NCBI GenBank assembly: GCA_029977805.1
Contig: JAPOKE010000013.1
Coordinates: 1-34,052 of the forward strand
From: Phenylobacterium parvum
GTDB lineage: Bacteria; Pseudomonadota; Alphaproteobacteria; Caulobacterales; Caulobacteraceae
DNA length: 34,052 bases
Direction: 5' to 3'
Below, piece by piece: positions 18,977 through 27,715 of the stretch; position 1 is the first letter of the stretch, and each line of letters opens with the position of its first letter. The notes beneath the pieces are model-generated. The model saw only the letters and a program-made list of their open reading frames with translations. It was not told where the DNA came from and did not search any database. Position numbers and translations under genes: made by a program.

Positions 18977-20047
18977 ATGGAAGCCGGACTGGAATCGGTC
19001 ATCGCCGCGGAGACTGTGCTCTCGGATGTGGACGGCGAGGCGGGACGCCTCGTCCTGCGGGGCGCGACCCTCGAGGACCTTGCGGGCGTCGCAGACTTCG
19101 AATCGGTCTGCACCCGCCTCTGGGCGGGCCTCGTCCCGGACCTGCCCGTCGACCTGCGGGCCGCCCTCGGCGACGCCAGGGTGCGGGTCTGGGAGGAGGT
19201 CTCGCGCCTGGACGCGGGGCTCCTCGACCTGCCGCCCGTCGAGGGCCTGAGGGCCCTCATGGCCCGCCTGCCGGATGGCGAGGACGCCGACGCCGCCCTC
19301 AGGATCACGGCGGCCCCGGCGGTCTTCACGGGCGCCCTGCTCCGGCGGCGGGCGGGAAGGCCGGCCCTGGCCCCGGATCCCTCGGCGGGACACGCCGCGG
19401 ACCTCCTGCGGATGATCTCGGGCGAGGCGCCGTCCGCGGGACAGGCGGCGGCCCTCGACGCCTACCTGGTGACGGTCATCGACCACGGGCTGAACGCCTC
19501 CACCTTCGCCGCGCGGGTGACCGCCTCGACGCGGGCGGGGCTGGTCTCCGCCGCCCTCGCCGGACTCAGCGCCCTGAAGGGTCCCCTGCACGGCGGGGCG
19601 CCCGGGCCGGTGATCGACATGCTCGACTCCATCGGGACCCCGGCCAACGCCCGGACCTGGCTCGAGGCCGCCCTCGACCGGGGCGACCGCCTGATGGGCT
19701 TCGGGCACAGGGTCTATCGTGTCCGGGACCCGCGCGCAGACGCCCTCAAGGCCGCCATCCGGCGCCTGGGAGCGGACGAGGGCCGGCTCGCCCTCGGCGA
19801 GGCCGTGGAGGCGGCGGCGCTCGGGGTCCTGCGGTCCCGCAAGCCCGACCGGCCCCTCGACACCAATGTCGAGTTCTACACGGCCCTCCTGCTCGAGGCC
19901 CTGGGGATCCCTCCCGAGGCCTTCACATGCATCTTCGCGGCCGGGCGGGTCGCCGGGTGGACCGCCCATGCCCGGGAGCAGATCGCCACGGGCCGGCTCA
20001 TCCGCCCTCAGTCGGTCTATGTGGGCCCGGTTCCCATGGCCGCCTGA
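18977..20047 (+). CDS. Citrate synthase / 2-methylcitrate synthase family protein
   Basis: DHGLNASTFAARVTASTRAGLVSAALAGLSALKGPLHGGAPG; LMGFGHRVYRVRDPRA; DTNVEFYTALLLEALGIP; ATG at 18977. Confidence 0.92.
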   Translation: MEAGLESVIAAETVLSDVDGEAGRLVLRGATLEDLAGVADFESVCTRLWAGLVPDLPVDLRAALGDARVRVWEEVSRLDAGLLDLPPVEGLRALMARLPDGEDADAALRITAAPAVFTGALLRRRAGRPALAPDPSAGHAADLLRMISGEAPSAGQAAALDAYLVTVIDHGLNASTFAARVTASTRAGLVSAALAGLSALKGPLHGGAPGPVIDMLDSIGTPANARTWLEAALDRGDRLMGFGHRVYRVRDPRADALKAAIRRLGADEGRLALGEAVEAAALGVLRSRKPDRPLDTNVEFYTALLLEALGIPPEAFTCIFAAGRVAGWTAHAREQIATGRLIRPQSVYVGPVPMAA

Positions 20048-20106
20048 GGCCGGCCGGGATGCGGCGATGGATTGGCCAGCGGGGGGCGGAGGCGTAGAAG
20101 GGGGCC

Positions 20107-21045
20107 ATGTCGCCTGATCCCCGGTCCGCCGCCGCCTCGTCCGCCGCCCTCACCCGGGGGATCACCCTGGCGTCGGTGGGCGTCGCGTCCCTGCTGGTCA
20201 CGGCGAAGGCGGTCGCCTGGATGGCGTCGGGGTCTGTCGCCCTGCTCGCCTCCCTGGCGGATTCGGCCCTCGATCTCCTGGCCTCGACCATCACCTTCTT
20301 CGCCGTCCGCTACGCCGCCGCGCCGCCCGACGACGAGCACAGGTTCGGACACGGCAAGGCCGAGGCCTTCGCCAGCCTGATGCAGGCCGGCCTGGTCTTC
20401 GCCTCGGCGGCCCTGGTCGGCCAGGAGGCCATCCGCAGCCTCCTGGATCCCCAGCCCCTGGAGGCCGGCGGCTGGGCCATTGCGGTGATGGTGCTCTCAA
20501 CGGTCCTGACCTTCGGCCTGATCTCCGCCCAGACCTGGGTCCTGCGTCGCACCGCCTCTGTGGCGGTGAGCGGCGACCGCGCCCACTACGCCTCGGACCT
20601 CGCTTCCAACCTCGCCGCCCTGGCCGGCATCGGCGCCGCGGCCTGGCTGGGCGTCGCCGGCCTGGACGGCGCCGCGGCCCTGCTGATCGCCGCCCTCCTC
20701 CTCTGGGGCGCCATCGGCGTCTTCCGCGAGGCGGCGGTCCAGCTGATGGACCAGGAGCTGCCTTCCGAGGATCGCGCCCGGATCGTCGCCCTGGTCACCC
20801 AGGACCCGCGCCTGACCGACGTGCACCAGCTGCGGACCCGGGCCTCCGGGCCCTATGTCCACATGCAGATGCACGTGGACCTCGACCCGCACCTCACCCT
20901 CGAGGACGCCCACCGGGTCATCGTCGAGGCCGAGCGCCGGCTCCTGGCGGCCTTTCCCATGGCGGACATCCTGATCCATCCGGACCCGCGGGGCCTGGCG
21001 GAACCGCACGGCGGGGCCTTCGCGGAGGCTTCGGCCGCAGAGTAA
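20107..21045 (+). CDS. Cation diffusion facilitator (CDF/FieF-like) transporter
   Basis: SLADSALDLLAS, DDEHRFGHGKAEAFASL, ASDLASNLAAL, C-terminal HQLRTRASGPYVHMQMHVDLDP. Confidence 0.95.
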   Translation: MSPDPRSAAASSAALTRGITLASVGVASLLVTAKAVAWMASGSVALLASLADSALDLLASTITFFAVRYAAAPPDDEHRFGHGKAEAFASLMQAGLVFASAALVGQEAIRSLLDPQPLEAGGWAIAVMVLSTVLTFGLISAQTWVLRRTASVAVSGDRAHYASDLASNLAALAGIGAAAWLGVAGLDGAAALLIAALLLWGAIGVFREAAVQLMDQELPSEDRARIVALVTQDPRLTDVHQLRTRASGPYVHMQMHVDLDPHLTLEDAHRVIVEAERRLLAAFPMADILIHPDPRGLAEPHGGAFAEASAAE

Positions 21046-21104
21046 ACCGCCCCTTAAGGTCTGGCGCCGCTTATGGGGCCAACTGATCGTCTCGCCGGCC
21101 GGGC

Positions 21105-21776
21105 ATGACCGAACGCATTCTCCATCACTTCCCGCTGGACCCCGCCTCACGCCAGGTCCGCCTCGCCCTGGGCGAGAAGCGCCTGCCCTTCACCGAGCAG
21201 ACCGTCCGCTACTGGGAACAGCCTGACGCCTTCCTCGACCTCAACCCCTCGGGGGTCACCCCGGTCATGGTCGAGGGAGACCTGGTCCTCTGCGAATCCC
21301 GCACCATCCTGGACCACCTCGAGGAAACCGTCCCGGAGCCGCCGCTGCTCGGCCGGGCGCCGGAGGAACGCGCCGAGGCCCGCCGCCTGGTGCTCTGGTT
21401 TGACCGGAAGTTCGACCTCGAGGTCGCCGGCTTCCTGCTGCACGAGAAGATGGAGAAGCGGCTCCTGGGCCTGGGCGCCCCGGACCTCGCCGCCCTGCGC
21501 CAGGGCCGGGAGTCCCTCCGGCACCACCTGGCCTACCTGGAGGCCCTGCTGTCGGCCCGCGACTGGCTGGCCGGCCGCCGGCTGTCCATGGCCGACTTCG
21601 CCGCCGCCGCCTACCTGTCGGTCATCGACTACCTCGGCGACGTGCCCTGGGACGGCTTTCCCACGGTCAAGACCTGGTACATGAAGCTCAAGTCCCGGCC
21701 CGCCTTCCGACCCCTCCTGGCCGACCGCTGGCCCGGACTGGTCCCGGCGGCCCACTATGACGACCTCGATTTCTGA
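21105..21776 (+). CDS. Glutathione S-transferase family protein
   Basis: LHHFPLDPASRQVRLALGEKRLPF..NPSGVTPVMVEGDLVLCESRTILDHLEE; LSMADFAAAAYLSVIDYLG. Confidence 0.92.
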   Translation: MTERILHHFPLDPASRQVRLALGEKRLPFTEQTVRYWEQPDAFLDLNPSGVTPVMVEGDLVLCESRTILDHLEETVPEPPLLGRAPEERAEARRLVLWFDRKFDLEVAGFLLHEKMEKRLLGLGAPDLAALRQGRESLRHHLAYLEALLSARDWLAGRRLSMADFAAAAYLSVIDYLGDVPWDGFPTVKTWYMKLKSRPAFRPLLADRWPGLVPAAHYDDLDF

Positions 21777-22902
21777 AACCGGCCCAGACCTCCGGGACGC
21801 GATCCGCCGCCGGGCCGCCGAACTGGGCTTCGACGCCTGCCGCTTCACCGGAGTCACGGCGCCCTGGCCCGCCGCCGCGCGGCTGGAGGAATTCCTCGGG
21901 GCGGGCCGGCAGGGCGACATGGACTGGATGGCCTCGACCGCGGGGCGGCGGAGCCACCCCCGGGCCCTCTGGGCGGAGGCCCGGAGCGCCGTCGTCCTGG
22001 GGTTCAACTATGGCCCCGACTCCGACCCCCTGGCCGGCCTTTCCCGGCGCGACCGGGGCCTGGTCTCGGTCTATGCCCGGGGGGACGACTACCATGAGGT
22101 CATCAAGGGGCGGCTGAAGCAGCTGGGAGGGTTCATGGCCTCCCGCCTGGGGGCCGAGCTCAAGGTCTTCGTCGACACCGCGCCCGTGATGGAAAAGCCG
22201 CTGGGACAGGCGGCTGGTCTGGGCTGGCAGGGCAAGCACACCAACCTGGTCAGCCGGGACTTTGGCTCCTGGCTCTTCCTGGGGGTGATCCTGACCACGG
22301 CGGACCTGCCGGCGGACCCTGCGGGCGAGGACCACTGCGGACATTGCAGGGCCTGCCTGGACGCCTGCCCGACCGGCGCCTTCCCCGCCCCCTACCAGCT
22401 CGACGCCCGCCGCTGCGTCTCCTACCTGACCATCGAGCACCGGGGGCCGGTGGATCCCGCCCTGCGCCCCGGACTCGGCAACCGGATCTACGGCTGCGAC
22501 GACTGCCTGGCGGTCTGCCCCTGGAACAAGTTCGCCCAGGCCGGGCGGGAGCAGAGACTGGCCGCCCGGGCCGACCGGGTCGAGCCGCCCCTGGCCGAGC
22601 TGGCGGCCCTGGACGAGGCGGCCTTCCGGGCGCGCTTCTCACGCTCGCCGGTCAAGAGGACGGGCCGGGACCGGTTCCTGCGGAACGTCCTGTACGCCAT
22701 CGGCAATTCCGGCGACCCGGGCCTGGTCCCGTCGGCGGAGGCGCGCCTGGAGGACGCCTCGCCCCTGGTCCGGGGGGCGGCGGTCTGGGCGCTCTCGCGC
22801 CTCATGGACCCGGCCCGGTTCGAAGCCCTGGCCCGCACGCGCGCCGGGGCCGAGACCGACGCCGGCGTGCGCGCGGAATGGTCGGCGGCTCAGTCGGCGT
22901 AG
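21757..22902 (+). CDS. queG: Epoxyqueuosine reductase QueG
   Basis: Two 4Fe-4S motifs (CGHCRACLDACPTGAF and YGCDDCLAVCPWNKFA); YHEVIKGRLKQLG; C-terminal HEAT-like region; 20 bp overlap with upstream GST. Confidence 0.96.
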   Translation: MTTSISETGPDLRDAIRRRAAELGFDACRFTGVTAPWPAAARLEEFLGAGRQGDMDWMASTAGRRSHPRALWAEARSAVVLGFNYGPDSDPLAGLSRRDRGLVSVYARGDDYHEVIKGRLKQLGGFMASRLGAELKVFVDTAPVMEKPLGQAAGLGWQGKHTNLVSRDFGSWLFLGVILTTADLPADPAGEDHCGHCRACLDACPTGAFPAPYQLDARRCVSYLTIEHRGPVDPALRPGLGNRIYGCDDCLAVCPWNKFAQAGREQRLAARADRVEPPLAELAALDEAAFRARFSRSPVKRTGRDRFLRNVLYAIGNSGDPGLVPSAEARLEDASPLVRGAAVWALSRLMDPARFEALARTRAGAETDAGVRAEWSAAQSA

Positions 22903-23693
22903 ACGCCCGGGCGGTTCTCCATCGCCGCCTTCACCGCCTCGACCTGGTTGGGCGAACCGATCAGGGCGCCCTGCTCGCGGCTCTCGGCCAGGAGGATGGC
23001 GTGCTGGTCGGCGTCCGGGGCCATGTCCAGGAGGCGCTTGCCGGCGCGGATGGCCTCGGGGTTCTTCGAGGCGATGTCCGCCGCGAGGGCCAGAGCCTCG
23101 GCCCGGGGATCAGCGCAGACGCGGGTGGCGAAGCCCAGGCGATGGGCCTCCTCGCCGTTGAAGATCCGGCCGGTGAAGGTCAGCTCGCGGGCCACGTCGT
23201 CGCGCACCAGGCGCTTCATGAGGACCAGGCCCGCCATGTCGGGCACCAGGCCCCACTTGATCTCCAGCACGGCCATGCGGACGTCCGGCGTGACGAAGCG
23301 GATGTCGGCGCCCAGGGCCAGCTGGAAGCCGCCCCCGAAGGCCACGCCATGGATGGCGGCGATGACCGGCACGGTCTGCTCGCGCCAGACCATGACCGCA
23401 TGCTGGGCGTGGTTCGAGCCGCCCTCGGTGCGCTTCGGCGTGACCAGGCCCGCCCCGCCGCGGCGCTCGCCCGAGGCCATCTTGGCGAAGTTGCCCATGT
23501 CGAGGCCGGCGCAGAAGGCGCGACCGTCACCGGACAGGACGATGGCCCGCACGCCCTTCTCGGTCTTCAGGCGCTCGCCGGTGTCCACCAGGGCCTGGAA
23601 CATGCGGTCGTCGAGGGCGTTCATCTTGTCGGTGCGGACGAGGCGGACGTCGGCGACGCCGTTCTCGATCGTGACCTGGATGCGGTCTTCCAT
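22890..23693 (-). CDS. Enoyl-CoA hydratase/crotonase family protein
   Basis: SGDGRAFCAGLDMGNFAKM, AAIHGVAFGGGFQLALGADIRF. Confidence 0.92.
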   Translation of the reverse strand: MEDRIQVTIENGVADVRLVRTDKMNALDDRMFQALVDTGERLKTEKGVRAIVLSGDGRAFCAGLDMGNFAKMASGERRGGAGLVTPKRTEGGSNHAQHAVMVWREQTVPVIAAIHGVAFGGGFQLALGADIRFVTPDVRMAVLEIKWGLVPDMAGLVLMKRLVRDDVARELTFTGRIFNGEEAHRLGFATRVCADPRAEALALAADIASKNPEAIRAGKRLLDMAPDADQHAILLAESREQGALIGSPNQVEAVKAAMENRPGVYAD

Positions 23694-23704
23694 GGGTGTC
23701 TCCT

Positions 23705-24619
23705 TCAGGTCTTGCCGGGCAGGGCGACGTAGCCCACCCGGGGAAAATGCAGGTGCAGGCGGCCGAGGTCGGGGGTCTCCTGCGCGAGGATGAGTCGGGA
23801 GTGGCGCGCCGCCACCAGGGTCCCGGCGATCGGGTCCCGGCCATAGTCGTCGGCCATCACCACCACCGGATCGCCCGGGGACAGGCCCAGGGCGTCATCG
23901 GGATCATGGTCCGGCGCGGGAGCGGGCTCGGCCGCCCGGGCAATGTCCAGGGCCGCCGCGCCGGTGATCTCGGTGCGGGCCCCCTGGCCGAGGGCGGCCA
24001 TCCGGCCCCGCCAGGCCTCAAGCCGCTCCAGGCCGGCCGTCAGCCGGGCATAGGTGTCGGGCAGGGCGCCCTTCAGCCACCAGATGTTCATCCAGGCCGA
24101 GGCGTCGGCCAGGCCGGGCGCATCGCCGGCCAGGAAGGGCGCATCCCCCAGGGCGTAGTCCAGCCAGGAGGCGTGCCCCCGCCACTGGACCCGCATGGGC
24201 CCCGCGGCCTGGGCCATGGCCTCCACGTCGAAGGGCCGGCCCGACAGCTTCTCGCGGTCGGCGATGAAGGCCTTGGGCGTCAGGTGGCCCATCTCGCCGA
24301 AGATCACCGGCACCGTGGCCTGGAAGAACAGGCGGTCCGCCCAGAGGCCGATCCCCCTCAGGCCCGCCAGGCCCCGGTCGCCCGGCAGGGGCGCGCGCCT
24401 CTGCAGTTCGTCGAGGATGACCATGGAGTCGCAGTAGACGTCCGCGCCGACCTGCAGGACCGGGGCGCGCCGGTAGCCGCCCGTCAGGGGGGTCAGGTCC
24501 GGCTTGGGCATCATGTTCGGGGTGAGCACCGAGGACCAGGCCTGGCCGGTCATGCCGAACACCTTCCGCACCTTCTCCGAGAAGGGCGAGGGGTCGTAGT
24601 GGTGAAGGATCAGGTCCAT
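23705..24619 (-). CDS. Glutathione S-transferase family protein with C-terminal extension
   Basis: MDLILHHYDPSPFSEKVRKVFGMTGQAW...RRAPVLQVGADVYCDSMVILDELQRR; about 60 aa extra C-terminal segment. Confidence 0.88.
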   Translation of the reverse strand: MDLILHHYDPSPFSEKVRKVFGMTGQAWSSVLTPNMMPKPDLTPLTGGYRRAPVLQVGADVYCDSMVILDELQRRAPLPGDRGLAGLRGIGLWADRLFFQATVPVIFGEMGHLTPKAFIADREKLSGRPFDVEAMAQAAGPMRVQWRGHASWLDYALGDAPFLAGDAPGLADASAWMNIWWLKGALPDTYARLTAGLERLEAWRGRMAALGQGARTEITGAAALDIARAAEPAPAPDHDPDDALGLSPGDPVVVMADDYGRDPIAGTLVAARHSRLILAQETPDLGRLHLHFPRVGYVALPGKT

Positions 24620-24686
24620 GGGCTCTCCCGCCGTGCGCCCCGGGAGGCTGTCACGGATTTCGCCGCCGGGCCACCGTGACGCCGCG

Positions 24687-25544
24687 TCAGCGCCAGCGGA
24701 TCAGGGCCTCCTGGGCGGCCTCGGCCACCAGCCGGCCCGAGCGGTCGTAGATCTGGCCCCGGTTGAAGCCCCGCCCGCCGGAGGCGGAGGGGCTGTCCTG
24801 GACGAACAGGTGCCAGTCGTGGAAGTCCGAGGGCTGGTGGAACCACATGGCGTGGTCAAGGCTGGCGGCCTGCAGCCGACCGCTGTCCCAGTCCACGGCG
24901 TGAGGCCGCAGGGAGGCGTCCATCAGGGTCATGTCGGAGCCATAGGCCAGGGCGCACTGGTTCACGGCGACCGAGTCGCCGAGGGGAAGGCGGGCCCGGA
25001 ACCAGCACATGTCGGTGGGCGCGCGGACGCCGACGAAGCCGTGAGGGACCGGCTCGCAGGGCTTGAGCTCCACCGGCCAGACCCGGCGGGTCGACGGGTC
25101 GAGGCCGGCCTCGGCGCGGAGCTCCTCCTCGTTCTTCAGCGCCTCGGGCGGCGGGGCCTCGGGCATGGGCAGCTGGTGCTCGAAGCCGGTCTCCGGGACC
25201 TGGAAGGAGGCCGCGAGGTTGAAGATCTGCTTGCCGTTCTGGATGGCCACCACCCGGCGCACGCTGAAGGACCCGCCGTCCCGGGCCCGGTCGACCTGGA
25301 AGAGGATGGGCAGCTTCGGGTTCCCGGGGCGGATGAAGTAGCAGTGCAGGGAATGGCAGGTCCGGTCCTCGATGGTCCGGTAGGCCGCCGCCAGGGCCTG
25401 GGCCACCACCTGGCCGCCATAGATCCGGCGGGTCTCGTGGGGCGGGTTGAAGCCCCTGAAGAGGTCGGTGTCGAGGGTCTCCAGGTCCAGCAGGGCCAGG
25501 AGCTCGTGGGACTCGAACGAAGTCGTCAGGTCGGTCTGGGTCAT
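24687..25544 (-). CDS. tesB: Acyl-CoA thioesterase II
   Basis: LLDLETLDTDLFRGFNP..RIYGGQVVAQALAAAYRTI; SLHCYFIRPGNP; LDHAMWFHQPSDFHDWHLFVQDSPSASGGRGF. Confidence 0.96.
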   Translation of the reverse strand: MTQTDLTTSFESHELLALLDLETLDTDLFRGFNPPHETRRIYGGQVVAQALAAAYRTIEDRTCHSLHCYFIRPGNPKLPILFQVDRARDGGSFSVRRVVAIQNGKQIFNLAASFQVPETGFEHQLPMPEAPPPEALKNEEELRAEAGLDPSTRRVWPVELKPCEPVPHGFVGVRAPTDMCWFRARLPLGDSVAVNQCALAYGSDMTLMDASLRPHAVDWDSGRLQAASLDHAMWFHQPSDFHDWHLFVQDSPSASGGRGFNRGQIYDRSGRLVAEAAQEALIRWR

Positions 25545-25560
25545 GGCCGGGGTCGGGAAC

Positions 25561-26118
25561 TCAGAAAACGGGATCGGGCAGGTCGGCGAGCCGGGGCAGG
25601 AGGCGGTCCTTGTCGGACAGGACGGCGGCGTCGGCGGCGACCGGCCAGTCGATGGCCAGGTCCGGGTCGTTCCAGATCACCCCGCCCTCCGTCTGGGGGG
25701 CGTAGTCGCCGTCGACCTTGTAGGCCAGCATGACGTCGTCGCAGAGGGTGCAGTAGCCGTGGGCGAAGCCCCGCGGCACGAAGAGCTGCTCGCCGCCGTC
25801 GGCGGTCAGGGTCGCGGAGACCCAACGGCCCCGGGTCGGAGAGCCGGGGCGGACATCCACCGCCACGTCCAGTATGGCCCCGGCGAGCACCCGGACCAGC
25901 TTGGCCTGGGGATGCGGCCCGGCCTGGAAGTGCAGGCCCCGGACCGTGCCGGCGCGCGCGTTGAAGGCCTGGTTGTCCTGGACGAAGTCGGCCTCGACGC
26001 CGGCGGCGGCCAGGGTGCGGCGGCTCCAGGTCTCGGAGAACCATCCGCGCGCATCGCCATGCCGGCGCGGCGTGATAAGCAGGACCTCGGGAAGGGCGAG
26101 GGGCGTTACGGTCGTCAT
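25561..26118 (-). CDS. rfbC: dTDP-4-dehydrorhamnose 3,5-epimerase
   Basis: DARGWFSETW, VRGLHFQAGPHPQAKLVRVLAGAILDVAVDVR, VPRGFAHGYCTLCDD; start could be 26133. Confidence 0.95.
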   Translation of the reverse strand: MTTVTPLALPEVLLITPRRHGDARGWFSETWSRRTLAAAGVEADFVQDNQAFNARAGTVRGLHFQAGPHPQAKLVRVLAGAILDVAVDVRPGSPTRGRWVSATLTADGGEQLFVPRGFAHGYCTLCDDVMLAYKVDGDYAPQTEGGVIWNDPDLAIDWPVAADAAVLSDKDRLLPRLADLPDPVF

Positions 26119-26162
26119 CGGGTTCCCGGTCACGGGCGGCGAGGCCGCGAAGGGTGCGAGGC

Positions 26163-27215
26163 ATGGCGCGGGACGCGGCGAAAGACAACCCTGACAGGCC
26201 GGCTGCGGCCTCGGTCAGCGTGATTGTCGTCGCCTGGCAGTCGGGAGAGGACCTCACCCGGTGCCTCGCCGCCCTCGCCGCCCAGACCGTCCGGCCCCTG
26301 GAGATCCTGCTGGTCGACAACGCCTCCACGGACGGCGCGCCGCAGGCTGCGGTGCAGGCCGTCCCGGGCGTCACCCTTGTCGCCGCAGGGGCCAACCTCG
26401 GCTTCGCCGCCGGCGTGAACCTGGGCGCACGCCGGGCCCGGGGCGACTGGCTGGCCCTCATCAACCCCGACGCCTTCGCCGCCCCCGACTGGCTGGAGCG
26501 CCTCCTGGCCGGGGCGGCGAGGTCCCCCGAGGTCGGATGCTTCGGCTGCCGGCAGGCCATGGCCGGCGAGGCTGGGCGGCTGGACGGCCTGGGGGACGTG
26601 ATGAGCCTGCCGGGGATCCCCTACCGAGGCGGCTACGGCCTGGCCGACCCCGGACCGGTGGCGGAGGGCGAATGCTTCTCGGCCTGCGGCGGGGCCATGC
26701 TGATCCGCCGGTCCCTGTTCGAGGCCCTTGGCGGCTTCGACGAGGACCTCTTCATGTACTGCGAGGACGTCGACCTGGGCTATCGCATCCGGCTGGCCGG
26801 CGGCGCCTGCCGGGTGATCCCCGACGCCGTGGTCGAGCACATCGGCTCGGCCTCGACAGGCGGGGCCGGCTCGGACTTCGCCAGCTTCCACGGGGCGCGG
26901 AACCGGATCCGGGTCTTCATCAAGGACACGCCGCCGGTGCTCTTCTGGCTGACCCTGCCCCTGCACGTCCTGGCCACCGCTGTCCTCTTCCTGAGGCTGG
27001 CGGGGCAGGGACGGCTCGGCCCAAACCTCAGGGGCGCCCGGGCGGCCCTGGCGGACCTGCACGCCGCCCTCGCGGCGCGGCGCCGGACCCAGGCGCAGCG
27101 TAAGGCGACGTCCTGGGAGATCGCCAGGGCCATGACCTGGAACCCCCTCGACCTCTTGGGCCGGAGGGTGGTGATCCGACGCCCGCGGCGGCGGCGGAAA
27201 GCGTCAGCCGCCTGA
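26163..27215 (+). CDS. Glycosyltransferase family 2 protein (rhamnosyltransferase-like)
   Basis: SVIVVAWQSGEDLTRCLAAL..ILLVDNASTDGAP..NLGFAAGVNLGARRA; FDEDLFMYCEDVDLGYRIRLAG. Confidence 0.93.
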   Translation: MARDAAKDNPDRPAAASVSVIVVAWQSGEDLTRCLAALAAQTVRPLEILLVDNASTDGAPQAAVQAVPGVTLVAAGANLGFAAGVNLGARRARGDWLALINPDAFAAPDWLERLLAGAARSPEVGCFGCRQAMAGEAGRLDGLGDVMSLPGIPYRGGYGLADPGPVAEGECFSACGGAMLIRRSLFEALGGFDEDLFMYCEDVDLGYRIRLAGGACRVIPDAVVEHIGSASTGGAGSDFASFHGARNRIRVFIKDTPPVLFWLTLPLHVLATAVLFLRLAGQGRLGPNLRGARAALADLHAALAARRRTQAQRKATSWEIARAMTWNPLDLLGRRVVIRRPRRRRKASAA

Positions 27216-27704
27216 GGTGTGGCGCGGGCCGGGCAGGACGTCGATCAGCTCGATCCGGAAGACCAGGGTGGCGCCCGGCGGGATCGGCCCGCCGCCCTCG
27301 TCGCCATAGCCCAGGGCCGCCGGGACGAAGATCCGCCACTCGTCGCCGGGCCGCATGAGCTGCAGGGCCTCGACCCAGCCGGGGATCAGGCCGTCCAGGG
27401 GCATGACGGCGGGCACGCCCCGCTCGTAGGAGCTGTCGAAGACCTCTCCGGTCAGGAGCTTGCCCTCGTAGTGGACCTTGATCTGGTCGCCCGGCAGGGG
27501 GCGGACGCCCTCGGCGGGCCCCGACTTCACCACCTGGTACTGGAGGCCGGAGGGCAGGGCGCGCACGCCGGGCTCGCTGGCGTTCTTCGCCAGGAAGGCC
27601 TTGCCCGCCTCGGCGTTGGCGGCGAGCACCTTGGGGTCCGGGCCCCGCTGGCAGGCGGCGAGCAGGGACAGGCCGGCGGCCAGGACGACGAGGGCGAGGC
27701 GCAT
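27204..27704 (-). CDS. FKBP-type peptidyl-prolyl cis-trans isomerase, predicted lipoprotein
   Basis: Lipobox LLAAC; GDQIKVHYEGKLLTGEVFDSSYERGVPAVMPLDGLIPGWVEALQLMRPGDEWRIFVPAALGYG. Confidence 0.94.
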   Translation of the reverse strand: MRLALVVLAAGLSLLAACQRGPDPKVLAANAEAGKAFLAKNASEPGVRALPSGLQYQVVKSGPAEGVRPLPGDQIKVHYEGKLLTGEVFDSSYERGVPAVMPLDGLIPGWVEALQLMRPGDEWRIFVPAALGYGDEGGGPIPPGATLVFRIELIDVLPGPRHTSGG

Positions 27705-27715
27705 CAGGGTCTCCT

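Noticed and set aside
22344-23732. 462-aa plus-strand ORF spanning queG and the crotonase
   Set aside because: Overlaps two well-supported genes in other frames/strands; composition is a GC-rich artefact.
25561-27215. rfbC/glycosyltransferase pair as a polysaccharide biosynthesis island
   Set aside because: Only two genes, divergently oriented, with no rfbA/B/D, flippase or polymerase in the window.
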